In this document: in pieces, positions 36,302 through 46,727 of the stretch
Position numbering within the stretch: position 1 is the stretch's first letter
Layout: each line of letters starts with the position of its first letter
Source: Dyella japonica A8
Lineage (GTDB): Bacteria; Pseudomonadota; Gammaproteobacteria; Xanthomonadales; Rhodanobacteraceae
Direction of reading: 5' to 3'
DNA: 64,000 nucleotides
Assembly: GCF_000725385.1 (NCBI RefSeq)
Contig: NZ_CP008884.1
Coordinates: 4,216,001 to 4,280,000 of the forward strand
Notes under the pieces: generated by a model
The model's input: only the letters and a program-made list of their open reading frames with translations
Database searches by the model: none
Told to the model about the DNA's origin: nothing
Translations under genes and position numbers: made by a program

Positions 36302-36326
36302 CAACGGGGCGCCAGGCGCCCCGTTG
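36302..36326 (-). terminator. Hairpin after the S53 peptidase gene
   Basis: CAACGGGGCGCC (36302-36313) and GGCGCCCCGTTG (36315-36326) are perfect inverses. On the minus strand the exit reads GTTGTCGTTTTGG, a poor T run, so termination strength is uncertain. Confidence 0.6.
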
Positions 36327-36347
36327 CCGATCACCATGAAGCTGGCG

Positions 36348-37943
36348 TCAGAGGTTGCTGTAGAGATTGCTGACCACGATGCTGCCGAAACCGCTGGCGT
36401 AGTCCCAGCCCACCGTCGCCGTCTCGCCACCGTTACTGCCAGACACGATGTCGTGGTAGCTGTTGGTCGGCACGGTGTAGAGGTGCGGCGCCGCGAAACC
36501 GAGCGTCGGCTTGCCCGCCAGTGCGCGTGCCCAGGTGGCGGCGAACAGCGGCGCAGCCAGGCTGGTGCCGCCGTACTGCGCGTTGGAGCCGTTCACGATG
36601 ATGATTGAACCGGAGTTCGGATCGGCATCGTAGGCAACGTCAGCGACATCGCGCGTGGTGCCGCCGCCCTGCGTCTGCCAGCTCGGCTTCGGTTCCACCG
36701 TGCTCGGGCTGCCGCCGGCCTTGCTCCACAGGGTCTCGCCCGTCCAGCCGGTCGAGCTGGTGGTCAGCGTGGTGCCGCTCACCGCAACCACGTACGGGGA
36801 GCTGGCGGGATAGCTCGGCGTGGTGCCACGCGGTGACTTGCCGCACTCGTTCGAACCGGAGTCGCCGGTGGACACCGAGAAGGTCTGCCCCTGTGCCACG
36901 CCCAACTTGAAGATCTGGTCGTCGGCAGCCATCGAACCGTCGTTGTGGGCGGTGGTTTCGCACTCGCCGAGCGACACGTTGATGACCTTGGCCACGTTGT
37001 CGGTCACGGCCTGGTTGTACGCCGCCGTAAGCGCGCTGTTACCCAACGAGTTGGCCGTGTAGAAGATCAGCTTGCCCACGCCGCCCGACATGGCAACGAT
37101 GTCCTGGCTGTCGAGATCCCACTCGGGCGTGCCGCTGGTATCGGTACCGGGCGTGCCCACCACGACCACCTGCGTGTTGACTGCCGGCAGGCCGTTTTTG
37201 GTGGTGAAGGAGGTCAGGTCCTTCAGCGGCTGCGTCATGTCGCCGTCGCTGATGATGCCGACAGTCACCGTCGACGCGGTCGGCGTGCTGCCGACGTTGT
37301 AGATGGTCGGGAATTCCGTGGGGTTGTGGCCGACGGTGCCCGAGGCGATCTGGGTGCCACCGGCGACCGGCTTGATCATGGTGTGCGCGTGCGACACGGT
37401 CTGCAGACCAACAATCGACAACACTGAATCGGCCAGCGCAGCCGGCACCTTGGCATCGTCGATGTTCGCGTAGGCGGCACGACCCTCGGCATCGTTCGCG
37501 TGGATCAGGCGGGTGGCAAACGCATTCATCGCGCTGCCCGCATTACCGTCAGCGGAGATCATCAGACGGTTGGCCGACACCTGGATGTTGGTGAAGCCGG
37601 CCTTGGCCAGGTGATCAACCACAGCCTGCACCTGGGTGCTGCTTGGCGAGAACATGGCGATGGCGTCGGCGGGCTGCAACGTGGTGCGGAACGCCGCACT
37701 CTTGGGGTTGTGCGTGGCGGCGACGAACTCATCGAGCGCGGCGCCGTTCTGCACCTTCATGACGACCTCGACATGAATCGGCATGCTCGATTCGGCGATG
37801 TCTTTCACGGCAGCGGTCGCTGCCAGCTCATGGGCATGCGTCGCAGTCGTGGCCCAGGGGGATGCCGCCAGTAGCGGCGTGGAAGCAAACAATCCAAATG
37901 CAGCAGTCAGTGCAAGGCACAGCGTCGACTTCTTCATCTGCAT
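36348..37943 (-). CDS. Secreted S53 serine-carboxyl peptidase (sedolisin/xanthomonalisin-like)
   Basis: A 531-residue preproenzyme. Signal peptide to about residue 27 (FGLFASTPLLAA), a pro-kumamolisin activation domain to about 195, then the catalytic domain. Active-site residues: Glu274 and Asp278 in PEWDLDSQD, Asp361 of the oxyanion hole in STGDSGSNEC, and Ser461 in GGTSLAAP; the calcium site is in DIVSGSNGG and GWDYASGFG at the end. Such enzymes act at acidic pH outside the cell. The ATG at 37943 follows GGGAGA. No C-terminal P-domain is present. Its neighbours, yeiH and tldD, are unrelated. Confidence 0.93.
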   Translation of the reverse strand: MQMKKSTLCLALTAAFGLFASTPLLAASPWATTATHAHELAATAAVKDIAESSMPIHVEVVMKVQNGAALDEFVAATHNPKSAAFRTTLQPADAIAMFSPSSTQVQAVVDHLAKAGFTNIQVSANRLMISADGNAGSAMNAFATRLIHANDAEGRAAYANIDDAKVPAALADSVLSIVGLQTVSHAHTMIKPVAGGTQIASGTVGHNPTEFPTIYNVGSTPTASTVTVGIISDGDMTQPLKDLTSFTTKNGLPAVNTQVVVVGTPGTDTSGTPEWDLDSQDIVAMSGGVGKLIFYTANSLGNSALTAAYNQAVTDNVAKVINVSLGECETTAHNDGSMAADDQIFKLGVAQGQTFSVSTGDSGSNECGKSPRGTTPSYPASSPYVVAVSGTTLTTSSTGWTGETLWSKAGGSPSTVEPKPSWQTQGGGTTRDVADVAYDADPNSGSIIIVNGSNAQYGGTSLAAPLFAATWARALAGKPTLGFAAPHLYTVPTNSYHDIVSGSNGGETATVGWDYASGFGSIVVSNLYSNL

Positions 37944-38138
37944 GAAACGATCTCCCGTAGCGTGATCCGTAGTGGATGACATTCCGGCGCTATGCGGCCG
38001 GCCGCAGGCTACGCGGGCTTGGTCTGCCTTGGCTCTGACGGCCGAGCTCCCCTTTCGACCAAGTCCAACTCCCCGTCGTCGACGCTAACACACGAAAGGA
38101 AGTTGACGGAAAGCTATTGCGCTATCCGTGTCGGGATT

Positions 38139-38152
38139 TTTCGATATCGAAA
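38139..38152. promoter_or_regulatory. 14-bp perfect palindrome in tldD/S53 spacer
   Basis: TTTCGATATCGAAA is an A/T-centred palindrome roughly 200 bases before the S53 ATG and about 55 past the tldD stop. It could be an operator of the S53 gene. Confidence 0.35.
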
Positions 38153-38207
38153 GAACGTGCGACGCAAGCAGCGATGCGGCGCACGTTTTCAAGCTGACAG
38201 CGTCGCG

Positions 38208-39647
38208 TCAGGAAGCGGTGCCACCGACGGTCATGGCATCCACTTTCAGCGTCGGCTGGCCCACGCCCACCGGTACGCTTTGGCCGTCCTTGCCGCACAC
38301 GCCCACGCCTTCGTCGAGCGCCAGGTCGTTGCCGATCATGGAGACGCGGGTGAGCACGTCCGGACCGGAGCCGATCAGCGTGGCGCCCTTCACCGGGCGC
38401 GTGACCTTGCCGTCTTCGATCAGGTAGGCCTCGCTGGCGGAGAACACGAACTTGCCGCTGGTGATGTCCACCTGGCCGCCGCCGAAGTTGACCGCGTACA
38501 GGCCCTTCTTCACCGAGCGGATGATCTCCTGCGGATCACGCTGCCCGGCAAGCATGTAGGTGTTGGTCATGCGCGGCATGGGCAGCTGGGCGAAGGATTC
38601 GCGGCGGCCGTTACCGGTGGGTGCCATGCCCATCAGGCGGGCGTTGAGCTTGTCCTGCATGTACCCCTTGAGGATGCCGTCCTCGATCAGCGTGGTGCAT
38701 TCGGTCGGCGTGCCTTCATCATCCACGCTGAGCGAACCGCGGCGCCCCGGCAACGTGCCGTCGTCCACCACGGTGACGCCCGGTGCGGCCACACGCTGGC
38801 CGATGCGGCCGGCGAAGGCAGAGCTGCCCTTGCGATTGAAGTCACCCTCGAGGCCATGGCCGATGGCTTCGTGCAGAAGCACGCCCGGCCAGCCCGGGCC
38901 CAGCACCACCGGCATGCTGCCGGCCGGTGCGTCGACGGCTTCCAGGTTTACCAGCGCCTGCCGCACGGCTTCGTCGGCGTATGCCATGGCGCGGCCGTTC
39001 TCCAACAGCTCGCGGTAGCCATAGCGACCGCCGCCGCCCACGTGGCTCTGCTCGCGGCGACCGTTGTGCTCGACGATCACGGCAACGTTCACGCGCACCA
39101 GCGGGCGCACATCCGCCGCCAGCGTGCCATCGGAGGCCGCCACCAGCACCGTGTCCACGATGGACGACAGGCTCACGATGACCTGCTTGACGCGCGGATC
39201 GCGGGATCGCGCATAGGCGTCCACTTCGCGCAGCAGGGCGATCTTGTCAGGGTTGGGCAGACTTTCGACCGGGTCGATGGCCGGATACAGCTGGCGCCCG
39301 CCATTCAGCGCCAGCGGCTTGCCGGCACCGTTGCCGCCACGCGCGATAGCGCGGGCCGCCCTGGAAGCCTCGAGCAGCTGCGGCAGCACGATCTCGTCGG
39401 AATAGGCGAAGCCGGTCTTTTCTCCACTGATCGCGCGCACGCCCACGCCCTGCTCGATGGAGTGGCTGCCATCCTTGACGATGCCTTCCTCCAGCATCCA
39501 GGACTCGCTGCGGGAGTGCTGGAAATACAGGTCGGCAGCATCGATGGAGGGGCCCATCAGCTGGTTGAAAACGCGGTCCAGGTCGGTGGCGGCCAGGCCG
39601 CCCGGCGACAGCAGGCGCCGTTCTGCCTGCGCGATCAGGGAATCCAT
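38208..39647 (-). CDS. tldD: Metalloprotease TldD
   Basis: A 479-residue zinc peptidase, catalytic half of TldD/TldE. The zinc motif HEAIGH is near residue 264 in [18 protein letters not shown], with a later Cys/His region near [19 protein letters not shown]. Other conserved parts are [20 protein letters not shown] and [18 protein letters not shown]. It is not next to its partner pmbA but both are in the window. Confidence 0.96.
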   Translation of the reverse strand: MDSLIAQAERRLLSPGGLAATDLDRVFNQLMGPSIDAADLYFQHSRSESWMLEEGIVKDGSHSIEQGVGVRAISGEKTGFAYSDEIVLPQLLEASRAARAIARGGNGAGKPLALNGGRQLYPAIDPVESLPNPDKIALLREVDAYARSRDPRVKQVIVSLSSIVDTVLVAASDGTLAADVRPLVRVNVAVIVEHNGRREQSHVGGGGRYGYRELLENGRAMAYADEAVRQALVNLEAVDAPAGSMPVVLGPGWPGVLLHEAIGHGLEGDFNRKGSSAFAGRIGQRVAAPGVTVVDDGTLPGRRGSLSVDDEGTPTECTTLIEDGILKGYMQDKLNARLMGMAPTGNGRRESFAQLPMPRMTNTYMLAGQRDPQEIIRSVKKGLYAVNFGGGQVDITSGKFVFSASEAYLIEDGKVTRPVKGATLIGSGPDVLTRVSMIGNDLALDEGVGVCGKDGQSVPVGVGQPTLKVDAMTVGGTAS

Positions 39648-39791
39648 GAAGTCGGTGCCGTATTCGGGAAAAGGGGGACTTTACCAAGTTGGGGCCGGCC
39701 GCCGGGGGTTTAAAGCCCGCGACGTGGAGCACCTGGCGCCCAAAGGTTAGGATGCCGCCCATGTTTATGACGCACGTGTGAAGGATCACCC

Positions 39792-40997
39792 ATGAGCGAT
39801 ACCCCCCGGCAGCCGCTGGCCCACAAGGTCATCGACCGCGCCATCAAGGCCCCCATCGAGGAAACCCGCGAGCTGCTGCACAAGGACGGCGAGCTCAAGC
39901 CGGGCAAAGGCACGGTCAGCAGTGTGATCGCCCTCTCGCTGGGCTTCCTGAGCCTGCTGGGCGTGCTGGCCTTCCACTTCCCCCAATACCTGACCACGCC
40001 AGACCTGCGCCACCAGTACTCGGTGGATGTGCTGCGCCAGTTGCTGCTGGCCGCCCTGCTCATCTCGGGCGGCATGTCGCTGGCGAACATCATCCTTGGA
40101 CGCGCCCGCCAGCTCAGCATGGTGGCCTTCCTGCTGGTGATCGCGGCGACCGCGCTGGGTGGCTCCCGCGTACCGGTGGGCAACTTTCCGGACCACACAC
40201 CGTACATCGGGCTGGACTGGTTCATCCTCGACCTGCTCGGCTCCACGCTGATCTTCGTGGTGATCGAGAAACTGTTCCCGCTCTACAAGGGACAGACGCT
40301 GTTCCGCAAGGAATGGCAGACCGACCTCAAGCACTTCGCGGTGAATCACTTCATCGTCGGCCTGGCGCTGCTGGTGGTGAACTTCCTGCTGCATCATCTG
40401 TTCGGCTGGCTGGTAAGCAGCGATTTCCAGCAGTACGTGAAGCACATACCGTTCGTGCCGCAGCTGCTGCTGTGCATCCTGGTCGCGGACCTGGCGCAGT
40501 ACGGGACGCACCGCGCGTATCACGAGGTGCCATTCCTGTGGCGCTTCCACGCCGTGCACCATTCGGTGAAGACGATGGACTGGCTGGCCGGCTCACGCCA
40601 GCACATGCTGGAGCTGATCGCCACGCGCGTGTGCGTGCTGGCGCCGCTCTACATTCTCGGCTTCAGCGAGGGCGTGATGAATGCCTACATCATCGTGGTG
40701 GGCTTCCAGGCGGTGTTCAACCACGCCAACGTGCACCTGCCTTGGGGACCGCTGAAATACCTGGTGGTGACACCGGATTTCCATCACTGGCACCACGCGT
40801 CCGACGATGAAGCCATCGACAAGAACTACGCCGCGCACTACGCCTTCCTCGACTACCTGTTCGGCACGGCGGTGAAGTCGACGAAGAAATTCCCGGAACA
40901 CTATGGCGTGGTAGGTGATTACATGCCGGATGGCTTCGTGCGCCAGCAGTTGTTCCCGTTCCGTGGAAGCACCAAGCCGAGCGATCCGGCTGCCTGA
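39792..40997 (+). CDS. Sterol desaturase / fatty acid hydroxylase family membrane protein
   Basis: A 401-residue membrane protein. Hydrophobic helices in the first 200 residues are followed by the di-iron histidine boxes of PF04116: HRAYHEVPFLWRFHAVHHS (boxes HxxxH and HxxHH) near residues 238-256, and FHHWHHASDD with NYAAHYAFLDYLFGTA near residues 330-355. The family hydroxylates or desaturates lipids using O2; the substrate is not evident. ATG at 39792. A REP doublet follows, then convergent yhdP. Confidence 0.9.
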   Translation: MSDTPRQPLAHKVIDRAIKAPIEETRELLHKDGELKPGKGTVSSVIALSLGFLSLLGVLAFHFPQYLTTPDLRHQYSVDVLRQLLLAALLISGGMSLANIILGRARQLSMVAFLLVIAATALGGSRVPVGNFPDHTPYIGLDWFILDLLGSTLIFVVIEKLFPLYKGQTLFRKEWQTDLKHFAVNHFIVGLALLVVNFLLHHLFGWLVSSDFQQYVKHIPFVPQLLLCILVADLAQYGTHRAYHEVPFLWRFHAVHHSVKTMDWLAGSRQHMLELIATRVCVLAPLYILGFSEGVMNAYIIVVGFQAVFNHANVHLPWGPLKYLVVTPDFHHWHHASDDEAIDKNYAAHYAFLDYLFGTAVKSTKKFPEHYGVVGDYMPDGFVRQQLFPFRGSTKPSDPAA

Positions 40998-41007
40998 GCG
41001 AGTCCAC

Positions 41008-41090
41008 TGTGGGAGCGCACCCTGTGCGCGACAAACCAACGGAGCGGCGACGACGATGCGCCGCTGTCGCGCACAGGGTGCGCTCCCACA
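41008..41090. repeat. REP-like doublet, GTGGGAGCGCACCCTG type, copy 3
   Basis: TGTGGGAGCGCACCCTGTGC...GAC (41008-41032) exactly inverted at 41066-41090, 25 bp with a 33-base interval, same arm order as copy 1. It lies between two convergent genes (desaturase and yhdP). Confidence 0.93.
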
Positions 41091-41104
41091 TCAAACGCCG
41101 TAGA

Positions 41105-44100
41105 TCAATGCCCGACGCTGCTCGCCGGTGCGGGTGCCAATGACGGATCAGCGCTCGGCAGCACCGTCGGCGGCACCGGCACGTCCTTCTTCTCGATCAG
41201 TGTGATCACTGGCTTGTCCCAGCTGCCGGTGACCTTGTAGCGCGCGCTGGCAGCACGGTTGATGCCGTGGCCCAGCAAGCCCTGCGCGACGAAGCCTGCC
41301 GCGATGCCAATGGGGCCGCCCACGAACGCCCCCACCACCGGCAGGCTGTTGCCGGCATGGGGGATCGCCAGCACCTGCAGGTCGTAATCCTTGGCGCGCA
41401 CGCCGGTGCGCCCCTTGATGGAAATCTCCGCGGCAGGGCTGCGGATCTGAAGGTTGTCGGTGTTCGCGTTGCCGTCGCCCAGCTTGAAGTCGCCGGCAAT
41501 CGCATCGAACGCCAGCCCCTTGCCGAACACATCGCCAAAGTCGAAGGACAAGCGGCGCGGCAGCTCCAGCACCGACACCAGACCGAACAAACGCGCCACG
41601 CCCGGCGTGCCCACCTCAGGCATGCGGCCGTCGGTGATGTTGATGCTCAGCTTGCCGTCCATGTTGCCCAGCTCCATGGCGGACGGCGCGCCCGGCCAGG
41701 TGGCATCGAGCTGCGAACGCACCTTGCCGCCGGCGAGCAGACCCTCATAGCCGAAGGCACCGAGCATGTCGCCCATGTTGTCGGCGGCGAAATCGATGCG
41801 CATGTGCGAGTGACTGTCGCTGGCCGTGCCGTTCCAGTCGCCCACGCCATTGATCTGCACGCCGTGGGACAGGGTACGCAACTGGTCGATATGCATGCCC
41901 CGATCGGTCGGCCATGTTTCCAGCCGCGCATCGCCCAGCTTGGAATCACCGAAGCGCAAGTCGCTCACCCACAGATGGAACGGCGGCAACGCAGACGGCG
42001 TAATGCCGGTGGCCGCGGGGTTGACGACAGGAGTCGCCGGATTGGCAGGCGAGCTCGCCGCCCCACCCTGCGCCGCCGCTGTCTCGGCCGGGGTGGCGCC
42101 CTTCTTGGGGGCAGGCACGTCCTTGGGCCAGTACAGGCGCTGCAGTCGCGCCGTCACGCCACGCCGCGACAGGTCAGCGAGTGGCACGTTGAAACGACCG
42201 GCCAGGCCGCTGCTGTCGACATCCACCACCAACCCGTCTGGCTGTGACGAAGCGAGCAGGCGCATGTTGGCAAATGGATGGCCAAACACCAGCGCCTGGT
42301 CGGCGGTCACGTCGATGCTTTCCAGGCCCGGCCCATTGTTGCTGGCGCCCGATGCCGCGTATTGCGTCCAGCCGGTGACGTCCAGCCTGGCTGGCCGGCC
42401 GCGGATGCGGATGCCCGTGTCGGGCACGGCATCGGGTGCCTTGGTGCCGAACGCAAACGTGGCGGCAAGCGTCTGGCTGTCATTCTGCGGAAGGCGCATG
42501 CGGGCGCGCACGACCTGCCCCATGCTCAGCTGCACGTCGCTGCCCTGCATGGGCAGGTTCATGTCCAGGTGGAGCGGCAGCGTGTCTTCCGCGGCCTTCT
42601 TCAACGGCACCGGAAAATCGAGCGCCATGCCACCCAGCATGGAATCCACGCTGAGCTGTTGCGTGGTGGCCGCCGAACCCGAGGTGTTGACGATGTTGAA
42701 ACCCACGGTGAAATCGCTGCGGCCCGTCGCCACCTGGTTGAGCCAGTCCAGCTGCTTATAGCCCTGCGTCAGCTCGGCCATGCTGAAACGCCCCGCCAGC
42801 TTGGCCGACAGCACCGTGTTGGGCTGGCCGGTGGCGCCGGCGATGGCCAGGTCGAGTTTCGCCGGCTGCCCGCGGAAGCTGGTATCGAGTGGGCCGGCGT
42901 GGAAGCCCGCCTTGTCGAACGTCGCGGCACCGGTCAGCTTGTCGAGCTGCAGGTTCCACTCGGGCGCGTTGAAATCCACGTCCTTCAGCCGCGCGCGACC
43001 GTCGAGGATGAAATTGCTGGCATCGGCGACCGGCAGCGACAGATGGAAATCGAACGCCCCGGTGCCACCCAGCTTCAGTTTGGTCAGGACGTCCGCATGG
43101 TGCATGCCGATGGGGCTGCGCTGCACGAAATCGAGCATGCTCGCGCCGGTGCCGCTGCCGTTGACGTTGAGGTCGAGCACCGTGTGGCCGAGTTCGGGAA
43201 TGATCGCCACCGCGCGATCGACCTTGTTGCCCAGCGACTCGCCCTGGCTGGTTTCGACGAACATGCCGCCATTGATGAAGTTGGCGACGGCGGTGACGTT
43301 CTGCGCATGCGGCCAGTCCTTGCCGTAGGCCAGCTCCAGCCCACTGATTTCGGCACGCGCCTCGAAACGTCCTTCGTTGGCGTGGAACGGCCAGTCCTTC
43401 AGGTCGCCGCGCACCAGCACGTCGCCGTGATCCACGTTGCCGGCGACCAGCGCCTGGTCCAGCCACTGCACGGCGGCCGGCGACATCGAATCGACCGGCC
43501 AGAACAACTTGGCCGCGTCGACGCTGGCATGGGAAAGCGTGGCATACAGGTCGAGGAATGGACGTCCGCCGGCATTTGGCAACGCCGCTTCGCCACGCGC
43601 CTGCCCGCCGAAACCGGCGCCTTCGAAATCCAGGGCATCGGTGCCGATGTGCAGCGCCTCGTCGTCCCGCCAGAACGCTACGTCGCCGCCGAGCTTCGAC
43701 ATCACGAACGGCTCGCGGAAGGTATGCGGGAAGCGGAGCACCGTGGCCTGCGCGGGCAGTGACACCGCCACGGCCTGGGCATCGCCGCGCAGTTCGCCGT
43801 GAATGCCATCGATGCCCGGCAGCTTGCCCACGGGATTGATGGCGACCTTGTCGAACGCTACGTCGAGCGCACGCAGGCCTTCGGCGTGGCTCCAGGCCAG
43901 CGAGGCCCGCGTGATCTGGCCCCGCGGCTTGCCGGTGCCCACCCACTGCGCCAGGTTCGCCGACAGCTGCGGCTTGAGCGCCAGCCAGGGCACCAGCGGC
44001 GCCAGCTGCACGTTGCGCGCCGCTACCTCGACACTGGCCTGGTCCGTGCCCATGCCCTTCAGCACCGCCACCGCGGCACCGCCGTCATCGGCGGCCCAGC

Positions 44101-45046
44101 GCACGGTGTAACCGTCCTTGCCGATCACCACGTCGGCCAGGCCGTCGAGGGCGTCCGCGCCCGCGCTCGCGCCATCGGGATTGCCCAGCTTGATGTCGTG
44201 CAGATGGAAGCGGGCAAGGCCGCGCACCACGCGTGCGTCGCGCCAGTCGAGCCAGCTTTCCACCGAACCGCTACCGTTGTCGGCCGTATAGCCGGCCAGA
44301 TCGATACCGGTGGACATGGCGTGCAGGTCCAGGTTGTTGCCGCTGATCCACAGCTTGCCGTCCGCGCCATCGTCGCTGAAATTGCCGGCGCCACGCAGTT
44401 CCCCCGGCGCGCCTTCGCGGCGCAACAGCGCACCGACGCGGATGCGCCTGCCCTGCCGGCTCAGGCGAAGCTGGTCGGCCAGCAGGGTGAAGTGCCGGTT
44501 GATGCGATTGTCGGTGATGTCCAGCCGCGTATCGCTCAACCACAGACCGATGGATAACTGGCCGAAGCCTGGTTTCTGCCGTTCCTCGCCGCCGGCCAGG
44601 CCGATGCCGTTGACGTGCCAGGCGCCATCGGCGTCACGGCTGATGTCGAACTGCAGGCCGCGCGCGTGCAGGTTCACCACGTGGCGCGATGGCAGCAGCC
44701 AGCCACCCGGATCGAGCTTGAGTTCCGCCTCGGGAATCTGCAGCGCCGCGCCGCCGTCACCCGCGCCGACGGTCACGCCGCGCATCACGAACAAGGGGCC
44801 GGAGGGCTGCCAGCGCCCCTCCATCGACTGGAACGTCACCGGTCGATGCAGCTTCGCGCTCAGCTGCGCCTCGACCCATTGGGGGTGGCGCGCGAGCGAC
44901 GGCAGCAGCATCTGGGCAAGGCCCACCAGCACGGCCAGTGAAATCACGGCCACGCCGGCCACCCAGGCCAGGGCCCGGGCGCAGAAATGCGTGCGTTTCA
45001 ACCAGGGGGTGGTCACGGCCGGCCCGCGACGCCAGGCGGCCGGCAT
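41105..45046 (-). CDS. yhdP: YhdP-family AsmA-like envelope protein
   Basis: A 1313-residue protein anchored by one N-terminal membrane segment (about residues 25-50; WVAGVAVISLAVLVGLAQML) with a long periplasmic beta-rich body (AsmA-like, DUF3971 and AsmA C-terminal regions). In E. coli, YhdP works with TamB and YdbH to move phospholipids to the outer membrane. The family start is ARHPQWVEAQLSAKLHRPV; the last third has TDGRMPEVGTPGVARLFGLV and KVTGSWDKPVI typical of the C-terminal domain. Ends with a proline/alanine-rich tail. It follows rng after six bases. Confidence 0.93.
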   Translation of the reverse strand: MPAAWRRGPAVTTPWLKRTHFCARALAWVAGVAVISLAVLVGLAQMLLPSLARHPQWVEAQLSAKLHRPVTFQSMEGRWQPSGPLFVMRGVTVGAGDGGAALQIPEAELKLDPGGWLLPSRHVVNLHARGLQFDISRDADGAWHVNGIGLAGGEERQKPGFGQLSIGLWLSDTRLDITDNRINRHFTLLADQLRLSRQGRRIRVGALLRREGAPGELRGAGNFSDDGADGKLWISGNNLDLHAMSTGIDLAGYTADNGSGSVESWLDWRDARVVRGLARFHLHDIKLGNPDGASAGADALDGLADVVIGKDGYTVRWAADDGGAAVAVLKGMGTDQASVEVAARNVQLAPLVPWLALKPQLSANLAQWVGTGKPRGQITRASLAWSHAEGLRALDVAFDKVAINPVGKLPGIDGIHGELRGDAQAVAVSLPAQATVLRFPHTFREPFVMSKLGGDVAFWRDDEALHIGTDALDFEGAGFGGQARGEAALPNAGGRPFLDLYATLSHASVDAAKLFWPVDSMSPAAVQWLDQALVAGNVDHGDVLVRGDLKDWPFHANEGRFEARAEISGLELAYGKDWPHAQNVTAVANFINGGMFVETSQGESLGNKVDRAVAIIPELGHTVLDLNVNGSGTGASMLDFVQRSPIGMHHADVLTKLKLGGTGAFDFHLSLPVADASNFILDGRARLKDVDFNAPEWNLQLDKLTGAATFDKAGFHAGPLDTSFRGQPAKLDLAIAGATGQPNTVLSAKLAGRFSMAELTQGYKQLDWLNQVATGRSDFTVGFNIVNTSGSAATTQQLSVDSMLGGMALDFPVPLKKAAEDTLPLHLDMNLPMQGSDVQLSMGQVVRARMRLPQNDSQTLAATFAFGTKAPDAVPDTGIRIRGRPARLDVTGWTQYAASGASNNGPGLESIDVTADQALVFGHPFANMRLLASSQPDGLVVDVDSSGLAGRFNVPLADLSRRGVTARLQRLYWPKDVPAPKKGATPAETAAAQGGAASSPANPATPVVNPAATGITPSALPPFHLWVSDLRFGDSKLGDARLETWPTDRGMHIDQLRTLSHGVQINGVGDWNGTASDSHSHMRIDFAADNMGDMLGAFGYEGLLAGGKVRSQLDATWPGAPSAMELGNMDGKLSINITDGRMPEVGTPGVARLFGLVSVLELPRRLSFDFGDVFGKGLAFDAIAGDFKLGDGNANTDNLQIRSPAAEISIKGRTGVRAKDYDLQVLAIPHAGNSLPVVGAFVGGPIGIAAGFVAQGLLGHGINRAASARYKVTGSWDKPVITLIEKKDVPVPPTVLPSADPSLAPAPASSVGH

Positions 45047-45052
45047 CGCGCC

Positions 45053-46546
45053 TTACAACAGAACCACATCGAACTGTTCCTGCGAATAATGCTCCTCAGC
45101 CTGAAAGCGTATGCTTTTGGAGATGAACTCTTCCAGTTCGGCCACAGCGACGGACTCTTCCTCCAGGATGCGGCCGACCACTTTCGGGCTGGCCATCACC
45201 AGCAGCTTCTCGGTGTTGAACTGGCGCACGGCGCGGGTGATCTCGCGAAAGATCTCGTAGGTCACCGTTTCGGCGGTCTTCAAAGTGCCACGCCCGCTGC
45301 AGGACGGGCACGGTTCGCACAACTGCCGCTCCAGGCTCTCGGTGGTGCGCTTGCGCGTCATCTCCACCAGGCCCAGCGCCGACATGGGGTAGACGGTGGT
45401 CTTGGCGTGGTCGCGCAGCAGGCCCTTTTCGAGCATGCGCAGCACCTGGCGCCGGTGTTCCTCGTCGGTCATGTCGATGAAGTCGATGATGATGATGCCG
45501 CCCAGGTTGCGCAGCCGCAGTTGGCGCGCCGCCGCCTGCGCGGCTTCGAGGTTGGTCCGGTAAACGGTTTCCTCGAGATTGCGTGTACCGACATAGCCGC
45601 CGGTGTTGACGTCGATGGTGGTCATCGCCTCGGTCTGGTCGACGATGAGGTAACCGCCGGACTTCAGCGGCACCTCCTTCTTCAGCGCGCGCTGGATTTC
45701 GTCTTCCACACCGTAGAGATCGAAGATCGGGCGCTCGCCCGAATAGTGCTCGACGCGATCGTCCAGGTGCGGCATGAACTTGTGCACGAACTTCACGACC
45801 TTCTCGAAGGTCTCGCGCGAATCCACCCGCACTTTCTCAATGTCGTCGTTGAGCATGTCGCGCAGACTGCGCAACGGCAGCGAGAGTTCCTCGTAAACCC
45901 GCTCACCGACCTTGGCCTTGGCGATGTTTTCCTGCACCACACGCCACACCTTGCCCAGGTAGGTGACGTCGAAGGCCAGCGACTCGGCGGTCTGGCCCTC
46001 CGCGTTGGTACGCACGATGTAGCCCAGCGGGTTCTCGCCGATCAGCGAGTTCAGCACCTCTTTCAGACGCTGCCGCTCGGCCTCTTCCTCGATGCGGGCG
46101 GAAATGCCCAGCGTGCGCGCGTGCGGCAGCAGCACCAGGTAACGGGAAGGGATCGACAGATGGGTGGAGAGCCTGGCTCCCTTGGTGCCGATGGGGTCTT
46201 TCACCACCTGCACCACGATCTCCTGGCCTTCGTGCACCAGTTCGCTGATGGACGGGGTATGGCCGTTGCCGCCGCTATGGGCGCCCACCTCGACGCCTTC
46301 GGCGGCGGCCGGCAGCGACGGGCGCACGATGTCCGAAGCGTGCAGGAAGGCCGCGCGCTCCAGCCCGATGTCCACGAACACCGCCTGCATGCCCGGCATC
46401 ACCCGTTGCACGCGCCCCTTGTAGACGTTGCCCACGTAGCCGCGACGGGAGGCCCGCTCCACGTGCACCTCCTGCAACATGCCGTTCTCGACCACGCCGA
46501 CGCGCGTCTCGCGTGGGGTCACGTTGATCAGGATTTCTTCGCTCAC
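45053..46546 (-). CDS. rng: Ribonuclease G
   Basis: A 497-residue endonuclease of the RNase E/G family, needed for 16S rRNA 5' end maturation and mRNA decay. It begins MSEEILINVTPRETRVGVVE, has an S1 domain (about 38-130; GNVYKGRVQRVMPGMQAVFVDIGLERAAFLH), the catalytic Asp in GGIIIIDFIDM, the Zn-link CxxC in CPSCSGRGTL and the small domain. The length is RNase G rather than RNase E size, as there is no long scaffold tail. rng and yhdP are a common operon; maf, often upstream, is not here. Confidence 0.96.
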   Translation of the reverse strand: MSEEILINVTPRETRVGVVENGMLQEVHVERASRRGYVGNVYKGRVQRVMPGMQAVFVDIGLERAAFLHASDIVRPSLPAAAEGVEVGAHSGGNGHTPSISELVHEGQEIVVQVVKDPIGTKGARLSTHLSIPSRYLVLLPHARTLGISARIEEEAERQRLKEVLNSLIGENPLGYIVRTNAEGQTAESLAFDVTYLGKVWRVVQENIAKAKVGERVYEELSLPLRSLRDMLNDDIEKVRVDSRETFEKVVKFVHKFMPHLDDRVEHYSGERPIFDLYGVEDEIQRALKKEVPLKSGGYLIVDQTEAMTTIDVNTGGYVGTRNLEETVYRTNLEAAQAAARQLRLRNLGGIIIIDFIDMTDEEHRRQVLRMLEKGLLRDHAKTTVYPMSALGLVEMTRKRTTESLERQLCEPCPSCSGRGTLKTAETVTYEIFREITRAVRQFNTEKLLVMASPKVVGRILEEESVAVAELEEFISKSIRFQAEEHYSQEQFDVVLL

Positions 46547-46727
46547 CAGCTACTCCCGTGGGTGGGCGATCTTTATAGCGGCAGGATGCGCACACTGTCG
46601 ATGCGCGCGCGTATCCGTTTCGTCGACGGCCGGTGACGTCGCCAACTGGCCCGCAAATCAGAAGGTTTCGTGTACCGGCGAGTGTTCCATTAGGTCGGCA
46701 TGAGCGGGCCCCGCTATGCTGCGGGCG

